37,218 bases of DNA from a candidate division TA06 bacterium SM23_40 (GTDB lineage: Bacteria > LJUI01 > SM1-40). A model generated the notes under the pieces. That model worked only from the letters and a program-made list of their open reading frames with translations, did not search any database and was not told the origin of the DNA. How positions within the stretch are numbered: the first letter of the stretch is position 1; every line of letters starts with the position of its first letter. A program made the translations under genes and the position numbers. The stretch spans positions 1 through 37,218 of the forward strand of contig LJUI01000009.1 in the NCBI GenBank assembly GCA_001303705.1. The letters are read 5' to 3'. This document shows, one piece after another, positions 17,068 to 24,054 of the stretch.

Positions 17068-19995
17068 CTACTTCAGCATAACCATCTTCCGTACGAGCGA
17101 CCGCGAGCCAGCCTCAAGTCGGTACAAGTATATCCCCGAGGAAACACGAGCACCACGGTCGTTCCGTCCGTCCCAGTGGACCGTATACACCCCCGCATCC
17201 TGGGGCTCATTCATCAGCTCGCGAACGAGCTGACCGGCGATGTTGTACACACGCAGACAGACCCGCTCGCCTCCCCTCGGAAGCGCATATGAGATCGTGG
17301 TCGACGGGCTGAACGGATTCGGATAATTCTGATTTAGCATGAAGGCATGCGGCCGCTCAGGATCGAACGGCGGCTCCTCGCTCACCTCAGTCACCAGCGC
17401 CAGCCACGTGAGCACCGAATCCATGAGCTCTGCCTTATGCATCGTCACCGGTGACGAGTCGTCAATCCATCCGAAGTCGAACCCGAAATAGATAAGCCTG
17501 TGACCCGTCGCCCCCGGACCGACCGAATCGACGTATGTGAGTGCAGCAACACCTCCGTCGATATCCAGATAGACGAGCCCTGTGTCCGCCCCGGCAAGCG
17601 GCTCGATCACGTCCTTCGATAGCTCCTGACAGACGAGTACGGTGTCGCCCAGGGGGCTGCCGGGCACACCCTCCAGCACATAGTTCGATGTCGTGCCCGA
17701 TACCAGATCAGCGTGCAGACGATCTGAGTAGAACGGCCAGGCACTGATCTCCTCACCGACGTTCGCTCCCGTGATGAACAGGCCGCCGCCGCCATCGAGG
17801 AACGCACCCAGCGCGAGAGTATCATCAGCAGTGACTGTACTCGTCGTCGCATCTCCCGTCAGCCAGACGACGATCGTGAACTTCGACAGCAAGACGTCAT
17901 CGGGAGACCCCTCTGTCTCCACCTCGTGCTCATCCCAGAGGAAGTTCTCGCGGTCGCCAAAGACCTGCTGGAAGGGCTCTTCATTGTCATCGCCGCCATC
18001 GTCATCGACCAGGAGAACATCAGGCCTCCCGATCCGCTGGACGAAGCTGTCTGTCTCGGCATAACCACCCGCTGCCGTCATGGCGAGATGGAACGTGATA
18101 TCCTCGCACTCTGCACCAGGAGCGACCTCGAACGCAAACGGATCGTCGAACGTCACCGTCGCATTGTGCAGCACCGGCAGAGCACGTGAGGCCATCGAAT
18201 CGGTGATCGTCACTGACGACGGGTTGCTCGAGTGGAGCGTCGCAGCGAACGAGTCTGCTTGCGCCCCCTGGTTCCTGACTGTCACCCAGAGATCGACAGC
18301 CTCACCAGGATCGGGGCGTTCATCTCCATTCCCGGACGAGTCATCGATCGTGTGATCGACATAGGAGATCAGCGGCTCCGCTGTGCCGAACCCTGTGAAT
18401 CCCCAGGCCTCACCCCAACACCACGTCCGCACGAAGTCGTTCCCGAGCTCACCCCGGCCATCCCCGCTCCAGTACCCCCAGCTGTTCTGGAAATAGAACA
18501 CACTATCCGGAGTACTGAACCCGACGAAGTCCCAGGCGTGGCCGCCGCGCGAGGTACAGAGTTCACACGGGTTACACAGACACCCATAACTCGACCAGCC
18601 ATCGCACCCGGGCTGGCCCTCACAGACACCTGATGCCGTGAGGAGGATGCCGTGATGGTACAGCGCGTCGCGCAGCCCGACCAGATCGAAAGTGTTCTGT
18701 ATGAAGAACGACGCAAGGAGGAAGTCATCTCCGCACGGCCCCTCGACGTCGGGGCAATCTCCTATGCATAACCCACTGCCACCGTTCGACATCGGACACC
18801 CCGGGTTGCAGCCGTACGGGGAGCACTCCTCCGTGCAGATACCGTCGATCGTGAGTAACTGGGGGGCATAGGAAGGCGAAGACCCCTCGCAGAACCCGAG
18901 CGGACAGGTGCCGCACTGAGCCCCGCTCGTCACGAGAGAGGAGAGGCAGGCTCCACCCTGCCCCGGGCAGCCGAATCCGCACCATCCCATGCGGCAGTCG
19001 GACCACCCGAGAACGCGCAGATGGTCATAGGCATTCTGCCGGCTGAGGACGGGCTCGATACAGACGCAGGAACCGTCCCCGTCCTTCTCGCAGAGACAGT
19101 CGTACAGCTCCGAGTCGCCGGTCCCCAGGTAGCAGAGACTGCCGCACAGCCACCAGTCGGCAACCGAGGAAACCGCATGGCCGGTGCACGATCCGTAGCT
19201 CCCCTGGTTCTTGATCGGCGGCATCACCGAGAGGGAAAACGCGGGAGGAGGCTGCATCGGGCTCTGCCACAACGAGGATGGCGTGGGCGCCCACTTCGCC
19301 TGCTCGTCCGCAAGCTGCTCATGGTCAGGACTGAGCAACGACCGAAGCGGCTGTTCCACAGGCGCCCGGGTCAGAAGCCGCGGATCGAGGCCATCCGGAG
19401 CGAGAATCGAGCTGACATCTGCACGGACCACATCGCCGTCCCGCGGTGAGGCCAGATAGAGGAGGTACCCATCCTCCTGGGAGAGTACGACCAGACGGGC
19501 CTCATCGCCGAACTCCTCGCCGGTCCACATCGATGCCACGGACTCCATCTCCTCCCAATCGCTGGCATCTATCTCATAGATCGGACGTCCGCCAGGACCC
19601 CAGTTCGGCGTGCCCACTGCCCTGCCGCTATACGGATCGAACTTGATGAACCCGCCGATAATGTCGCCCCTCTGGAGCGGGACCGCCCAGTACTTCGGCC
19701 CGACAGGACTGCAGAAAAGACGCGGCTTCCCCGCTCGGGCTCCGCTATAGAGAGCGAATAGCTCCTGCTGGATGATATCGCGCGGGTTCTGCGCCAGCAG
19801 GTGCTCGGCCCTCATGGCCCGCTCGGCGACATAGTCCTCCGCGATCGCCGCCATCTCGTCCGCTGAGAGCACCCCCTCTCCCAACTCGCCGAGCCACATC
19901 ACCTCGCTGCGAAACGGCTCGCGTGCTCCCTCTGCGCCAAGAGCACAACAGAATAGAATCAACAGACTCATCCCGACGGTCATTCTCGCTCTCAT
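17068..19995 (-). CDS. Secreted papain-like (C1A) cysteine peptidase, paralogue 1
   Basis: 975 residues from ATG 19995, chosen for its AAAGGAG site and because it makes all four paralogues 973-976 long. Signal peptide 1-24, then a conserved N-terminal region (25-250) that may act as a propeptide. The peptidase domain has Gln264 and catalytic Cys270 in IKNQGSYGSCTGHA, His486 in RGGHAWDFVGF and Asn504 in YFQNSWGYW. Tyr replaces the papain Cys that normally bonds just before the active site. Between Cys270 and His486 lie about 26 cysteines, far more than in papain. Residues about 545-655 look like a CARDB-type beta domain. Residues 659-870 (VLLVDDDGG, LDGGGGLFITGAN) resemble a glutamine-amidotransferase-like fold without a recognisable active site. 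Residues 888-975 form the FlgD/Por-type sorting domain. The substrate is not known. Confidence 0.88.
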   Translation of the reverse strand: MRARMTVGMSLLILFCCALGAEGAREPFRSEVMWLGELGEGVLSADEMAAIAEDYVAERAMRAEHLLAQNPRDIIQQELFALYSGARAGKPRLFCSPVGPKYWAVPLQRGDIIGGFIKFDPYSGRAVGTPNWGPGGRPIYEIDASDWEEMESVASMWTGEEFGDEARLVVLSQEDGYLLYLASPRDGDVVRADVSSILAPDGLDPRLLTRAPVEQPLRSLLSPDHEQLADEQAKWAPTPSSLWQSPMQPPPAFSLSVMPPIKNQGSYGSCTGHAVSSVADWWLCGSLCYLGTGDSELYDCLCEKDGDGSCVCIEPVLSRQNAYDHLRVLGWSDCRMGWCGFGCPGQGGACLSSLVTSGAQCGTCPLGFCEGSSPSYAPQLLTIDGICTEECSPYGCNPGCPMSNGGSGLCIGDCPDVEGPCGDDFLLASFFIQNTFDLVGLRDALYHHGILLTASGVCEGQPGCDGWSSYGCLCNPCELCTSRGGHAWDFVGFSTPDSVFYFQNSWGYWSGDGRGELGNDFVRTWCWGEAWGFTGFGTAEPLISYVDHTIDDSSGNGDERPDPGEAVDLWVTVRNQGAQADSFAATLHSSNPSSVTITDSMASRALPVLHNATVTFDDPFAFEVAPGAECEDITFHLAMTAAGGYAETDSFVQRIGRPDVLLVDDDGGDDNEEPFQQVFGDRENFLWDEHEVETEGSPDDVLLSKFTIVVWLTGDATTSTVTADDTLALGAFLDGGGGLFITGANVGEEISAWPFYSDRLHADLVSGTTSNYVLEGVPGSPLGDTVLVCQELSKDVIEPLAGADTGLVYLDIDGGVAALTYVDSVGPGATGHRLIYFGFDFGWIDDSSPVTMHKAELMDSVLTWLALVTEVSEEPPFDPERPHAFMLNQNYPNPFSPSTTISYALPRGGERVCLRVYNIAGQLVRELMNEPQDAGVYTVHWDGRNDRGARVSSGIYLYRLEAGSRSLVRKMVMLK

Positions 19996-20084
19996 CGCAG
20001 GTTTCTCCTTTCCCGTCTCCGTAGACCTATCGAGTTCTCGGAAGTAGCCATGCACGCCGCCGCCCCAAATCCTGGAATCCCTCC

Positions 20085-20101
20085 GGCCTCTCCGTGAGGC
20101 C
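20085..20101 (-). other. Leader hairpin of peptidase paralogue 1
   Basis: GGCCT-CACGGAG-AGGCC, 5-bp stem, in the 5' leader about 90 nt before the start codon and downstream of the terminator-like hairpin at 20116-20149. Confidence 0.35.
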
Positions 20102-20115
20102 GAAGCCAGGGGCAG

Positions 20116-20149
20116 AAAAAATGGGCAGGGAGCACCTCAGCCCCTACCC
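20116..20149 (-). terminator. Terminator-like hairpin inside the leader of peptidase paralogue 1
   Basis: Minus strand stem GGGTAGGGGC, loop TGAGGT, stem GCTCCCTGCCC (one bulge, one G-U pair), then A and six T. It has the form of an intrinsic terminator, yet it lies between the promoter at 20232-20262 and the start at 19995, where it could attenuate transcription. Gene 2 already has its own terminator at 20624-20658, so this one is not needed to end that transcript. Confidence 0.6.
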
Positions 20150-20198
20150 CATAGGTGTCAGATTGAAGAAAGACTGGCCGCGCCCGAATCGGCCAATA

Positions 20199-20229
20199 CC
20201 CCACCCCCACCCTACCCTCCCCAACCCCC
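20199..20229 (-). other. G-quadruplex motif at the predicted transcription start
   Basis: Six G-tracts on the minus strand, of 5, 4, 3, 3, 5 and 4 G, separated by loops of 1 or 2 bases. This is a textbook quadruplex-forming pattern. It sits at or just after the predicted start of the peptidase 1 transcript. Confidence 0.75.
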
Positions 20230-20231
20230 TT

Positions 20232-20262
20232 ATCATACTAACCCCCGGCACGCTACTGTCAA
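20232..20262 (-). promoter_or_regulatory. Promoter of peptidase paralogue 1
   Basis: Minus strand TTGACA (20257-20262). The -10 could be TAGTAT (20235-20240, 16-bp spacer) or TATGAT (20232-20237, 19-bp spacer). Confidence 0.55.
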
Positions 20263-20623
20263 GTCCCGGGTCGGCCGCACCCGGAGAGCCGCTTTCCCCG
20301 TAGGCTCGTCCAAACAGAGGATCCCCTGGGGGACTGGCCCTCAGGATGACACAGATCCCCGCAGCCCGTACACTGAGCCCGAAAACCGAGGATCGAGGGA
20401 GACCGTGACCCCGCCTATTATGGGACCCGCGACAGAATGAGTACCGGCACCCCACCCCTGCCCGTTGAGGATCGAAGAAGTGAAGGGACAGACGTCACCC
20501 AATCCCTCCCCACGGAGCAGAGCCGAAGAGAGAATACATCGGGTCAACATACCCCTACCCACGAGGCAGAGCCGGACATGTGGATCCGTACCGGTCACCA
20601 TACCCTTATGCAAACAGCAGCGC
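20263..20623. other. Intergenic stretch, nothing recognised
   Basis: Short frames only, without ribosome sites or family resemblance. It lies between the terminator of paralogue 2 and the promoter of paralogue 1. Confidence 0.5.
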
Positions 20624-20658
20624 AAAAAGAACGGGTAGGGAGATCGAACTCCCTACCC
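20624..20658 (-). terminator. Terminator of peptidase paralogue 2
   Basis: Perfect 10-bp stem on the minus strand, GGGTAGGGAG-TTCGAT-CTCCCTACCC, followed by GTTCTTTTTG. About 70 nt after the stop at 20727. Confidence 0.85.
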
Positions 20659-20726
20659 ATTGAGTGAACCAGTGGCCGTAGCCCGTATGTTGACGCGCTT
20701 GCGGTGGCGTCGCCCACGCCCTCGTT

Positions 20727-23648
20727 CTACTTCAGCATCACCATCTTCCGTACCAGCGACCGCGAGCCAGCTTCAAGGCGATAGAAATACACTCCTGAGG
20801 AGACCCGAGACCCACGGTCATTTCGTCCGTCCCAGTGGACCATATAGGCTCCTGCCTCCTGCGGCTCGTCGACGAGCTCACGGACGAGCTGGCCTGCGAT
20901 GTTGTAGACACGCAGGCACACCCGCTCACCGTTGCTGGGAAGCGCATACGAAATCGCCGTCGATGGACTGAACGGATTCGGATGGTTCTGCTTCAGCATG
21001 AAGACATGGGGACGCTCAGGATCGAACGGCGGCTCCTCGGTCACCTCAGTCACCAGCATCAGCCAGGTGAGAATCGAATCCATCAGCTCGGGTTTGTGCA
21101 TCGCTATCGGCGACTGATCATCGATCCAGCCGAAATCGAACCCGAAGTACACGAGCCGGTGACCCGTTGCCCCGGGACCCACCGAATCGACATAAGTTAT
21201 GGCCGCCACCCCGCCGTCCATGTCCAGATAGATGAGAGCCGTATCAGCCTCCGCAAGCGGCTCGATCACATCTTTCGATGACTGCTCACAGATCAAGAAC
21301 GTGTCACACAGAGCGCTCGTCGGCACACCGTCCAGCACATAGTTCGCCGTCGTGCCTGATACAAACCCGGCGTGGAGACGATCCGAGTAGAATGGCCAGC
21401 TGTTGATCTCCTCACCGATGTTGGCACCCGTGAGGAAGAGGCCGCCGCCTCCATCGAGAAACGAACCAAGAACAACCGTATCAGCGGCAGTGACCGTGTT
21501 GGCCGTCGCATCTCCTGTCAGCCAGACGATGATCGGAAACTTCGACAGCAGAACTTCATCGGGAGATCCCTCTGTCTCCACCTCATGTTCATCCCAGAGG
21601 AAGTCCACGCGCCCCTCGAATACCTCCTGAAACGCCTCCTCGTTATCCGCTCCGCCGTCGTCGTCGACGAGGAGCACATCAGGCCTGCCGATCCGCTGTA
21701 CAAAGCTATCGGTCTCGGCATAGCCGCCCGCCGCGGTCATGGCGAGGTAGAAGGTAATATCCTCACACTCCGCACCAGGAGCAACCTCGAAGGCGAACGG
21801 ATCGTCGAAGGCCGCCGACCAGTTGTGGAGCACCGGCAGCGCACGCGATGCCGTGGCATCGGTGATATTGACCGCCGACGGATTGCTGCAGGAGAGCGTT
21901 GCCTGTAGCGAGTCGGCCTGGGCACCTATATTCCTCACCGTGGCCCAGAGCTCGACTGTCTCCCCGGGATCCGGCCTCCCGTCGTTGTTCCCCGAGGAAT
22001 CGTCGATCGTGTGCTCATCATAATAGAGCTTGGGCTCAGTCGGAGTGAACCCCCAGAAGAGATACGCCGCAGTTCCGCACCACCGCCGCACATAGCTATT
22101 GCCAAGCTCACCACGGCCGTCGCCGCCCCAGTACCCCCAGCTGTTCTGGAAGTAGAACAGGCTATCCGGCGCATTATACCCGACCAAGTCCCAAGCGTGC
22201 CCCCCGCTTGGCCCACACGAAACGCACGGATCACACAGACAGCCATAACTCCCCCAGCCATCACATCCAGCCTGTGCGCCGTTACATACAGTGCTGCTGG
22301 CGAGGAGGATCCCGTGATGATAAATGGCATCCCGCAATCCCGGGATATCGTCTGTCGACTGTGTCGCATATCCCTGGAGGAGAAAGTCGTCGCCGCATGG
22401 CCCTTCGACGTCAGGGCAGTCCCCGGTGCACTGACCGCTCCCGCCGTTCGACATGGCACATCCCGGATCACATCCGTAATGAACGCACTCCTCCGTACAC
22501 AGCCCGTCGAGCACGAAGATCGGACCTGCGTACTGCGGCGAGGAACCCTCGCACCGGTCGCAGGTGCCGCACTCGACGCCGCTGGTCACAAGCGAGCTGA
22601 GACACGACCCTCCTACGCCCGGACAGCCCGGCTCACACAGCCCCTGACGGCAGTCAGCATTGCCAAGGTACCGAAGGCGGTCATAGGCATTCTGTCGGCT
22701 CAGTACCGGATCGACGCAGACACACGCACCGTCCGAATCCTTCTCACAGAGACAGTCATATAGCTCGGAGTCGCCTGTCCCCATGTAACAGAGACTGCCG
22801 CACAGCCACCAGTCGCCGCACGATGAGGTTGCGTGCCCTGTGCATGATCCGTACCCACCCTGATCCTTGATCGGCGGCATCACGGTCAGAGAAAAGACGT
22901 CCGGCTGCATCGAACCCCGCCGTGACGGTGGAGTCTCCGGGACCTGACGAACCTGCTCTTGCCCCATCGGTCCCTGGTCCAGGCCGAGTGACGATCGAAG
23001 AGATCGCTCCACTGGCGCCGTTGCCAACAGCCGCGGATCGAGACCCGTGGGAGCGAGGATCGAACTGACGTCAGCTCGCACGACCCCATCGCCGCTCGGC
23101 GACGCAAGGTAGACCAGGTACCCATCCTCTTGCTCCAGGATAACCACCCGTGTCTCGCCGCCGAACCGCTCTCCAGTCCACGCCGATGCGAACGACTCCA
23201 TCTCATCCCATTGACGACCGTCAATCGAATAGAGAGGCTCACCGCCCGCTCCCCAATTGGGAGTCCCCACTGCTTTTCCACTATACGGATCAAACTTGAT
23301 AAATCCCCCTATCGTATCTCCTCGCTGAAGTGGCACCGCCCAGTACTTCGGGCTGAGTGCGGTGAAGAAGAGCCGCGGCTTTCCTGCCCTGGCTCCGTTG
23401 TACAGATTGAATAGCTCGCTCTGGATGATGTCGCGTGGATTGGCCGCCAAAAGACGCCTGGCCTTCACAGCCCGTTCCTCGATATACTGCTGCGCCACTG
23501 CGGCGATTTCCTCGGTCGATAGCGCACCGTCATGGAGCTCGCCGAGCGACATCACCTCGGTGCGAAACGGTTCCCGTGCCCCCTGGGCACCTAAGGCACA
23601 ACAGAGGAGGATGAGCACGCTCACCCCGATGGCCATCCTGGTCCTCAT
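20727..23648 (-). CDS. Secreted papain-like (C1A) cysteine peptidase, paralogue 2
   Basis: 973 residues. ATG 23648 has AAAGGAG 9 nt further up, a site nearly identical to that of paralogue 1. Signal peptide 1-23. Catalytic set: Gln263 and Cys269 (IKDQGGYGSCTGHA), His484 (SGGHAWDLVGY) and Asn502 (YFQNSWGYW). Differences from its sisters: an extra cysteine at 277 (SSCGDWW), a shorter cysteine-rich segment around GTCDRCEGSS, and NGAQAGCDGW instead of EGQPGCDGW. The downstream beta, VLLVDDDGG and sorting domains are nearly identical to the other copies, while the stretch before the active site (about 210-250) differs most. It is transcribed from 23802-23830 and ended at 20624-20658, so it forms its own unit. 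Confidence 0.88.
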   Translation of the reverse strand: MRTRMAIGVSVLILLCCALGAQGAREPFRTEVMSLGELHDGALSTEEIAAVAQQYIEERAVKARRLLAANPRDIIQSELFNLYNGARAGKPRLFFTALSPKYWAVPLQRGDTIGGFIKFDPYSGKAVGTPNWGAGGEPLYSIDGRQWDEMESFASAWTGERFGGETRVVILEQEDGYLVYLASPSGDGVVRADVSSILAPTGLDPRLLATAPVERSLRSSLGLDQGPMGQEQVRQVPETPPSRRGSMQPDVFSLTVMPPIKDQGGYGSCTGHATSSCGDWWLCGSLCYMGTGDSELYDCLCEKDSDGACVCVDPVLSRQNAYDRLRYLGNADCRQGLCEPGCPGVGGSCLSSLVTSGVECGTCDRCEGSSPQYAGPIFVLDGLCTEECVHYGCDPGCAMSNGGSGQCTGDCPDVEGPCGDDFLLQGYATQSTDDIPGLRDAIYHHGILLASSTVCNGAQAGCDGWGSYGCLCDPCVSCGPSGGHAWDLVGYNAPDSLFYFQNSWGYWGGDGRGELGNSYVRRWCGTAAYLFWGFTPTEPKLYYDEHTIDDSSGNNDGRPDPGETVELWATVRNIGAQADSLQATLSCSNPSAVNITDATASRALPVLHNWSAAFDDPFAFEVAPGAECEDITFYLAMTAAGGYAETDSFVQRIGRPDVLLVDDDGGADNEEAFQEVFEGRVDFLWDEHEVETEGSPDEVLLSKFPIIVWLTGDATANTVTAADTVVLGSFLDGGGGLFLTGANIGEEINSWPFYSDRLHAGFVSGTTANYVLDGVPTSALCDTFLICEQSSKDVIEPLAEADTALIYLDMDGGVAAITYVDSVGPGATGHRLVYFGFDFGWIDDQSPIAMHKPELMDSILTWLMLVTEVTEEPPFDPERPHVFMLKQNHPNPFSPSTAISYALPSNGERVCLRVYNIAGQLVRELVDEPQEAGAYMVHWDGRNDRGSRVSSGVYFYRLEAGSRSLVRKMVMLK

Positions 23649-23740
23649 CGCATGTCTCTCCTTTCTCCTGCCCGCAAACCTGTAAGAACTCCCGTCGCGA
23701 AGATGTAAGTGACTTCGTCATCGACGCTAACAAGAAACAA

Positions 23741-23791
23741 GCAGACCCATCCACCACCCCTTCGCCACTGGTCCTTGCCCGGGATCTGCCC
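23741..23791 (-). ncRNA. Structured 5' leader element, peptidase paralogue 2
   Basis: Right after the predicted transcript start, minus-strand GCAGATCC (23782-23789) can pair with GGGTCTGC (23741-23748), closing a loop of about 33 nt. The first part (23773-23791) is almost identical to 27096-27115 in the leader of paralogue 3. Possible regulatory RNA; the fold is by eye. Confidence 0.35.
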
Positions 23792-23801
23792 TCTCCTGCC
23801 T

Positions 23802-23830
23802 AGCTTACCGGATCCGCCTGCGATTGTCAA
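23802..23830 (-). promoter_or_regulatory. Promoter of peptidase paralogue 2
   Basis: Minus strand TTGACA (23825-23830), a 17-bp spacer and TAAGCT (23802-23807). The -10 is weak in its middle. The transcript would start near 23795. Confidence 0.55.
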
Positions 23831-23959
23831 CCATAATGAGCCACAAAAACTGAGAAAAAGTCCACACCTATCTGTTTCGGCAGCGACGGCTGCATCCATT
23901 TACAACACCGTAACTTCCGCCCCAGTTCCCCAGTACCGCCGGGACCGGACCGGGATCAT

Positions 23960-23981
23960 CCCTGGCGAGATCCGGCCAGGG
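23960..23981. repeat. Inverted repeat upstream of the paralogue 2 promoter
   Basis: CCCTGGC-GAGATCCG-GCCAGGG, 7-bp arms, about 130 bp upstream of the promoter. There is no T-tract, so it could be an operator-like site. The surrounding 23831-24030 holds no gene I can support. Confidence 0.4.
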
Positions 23982-24030
23982 CAGATAGCCCCAGAACATG
24001 AATGGGCAACGCCCCGGATGCGGCGAGGGG

Positions 24031-24051
24031 AAAACCGGGCCTTGTCGGCCC
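24031..24051 (-). terminator. Terminator of peptidase paralogue 3
   Basis: Minus strand GGGCC-GACAA-GGCCC, then GG and four T, three bases after the stop at 24055. The T-tract is short. Confidence 0.5.
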
Positions 24052-24054
24052 CCC

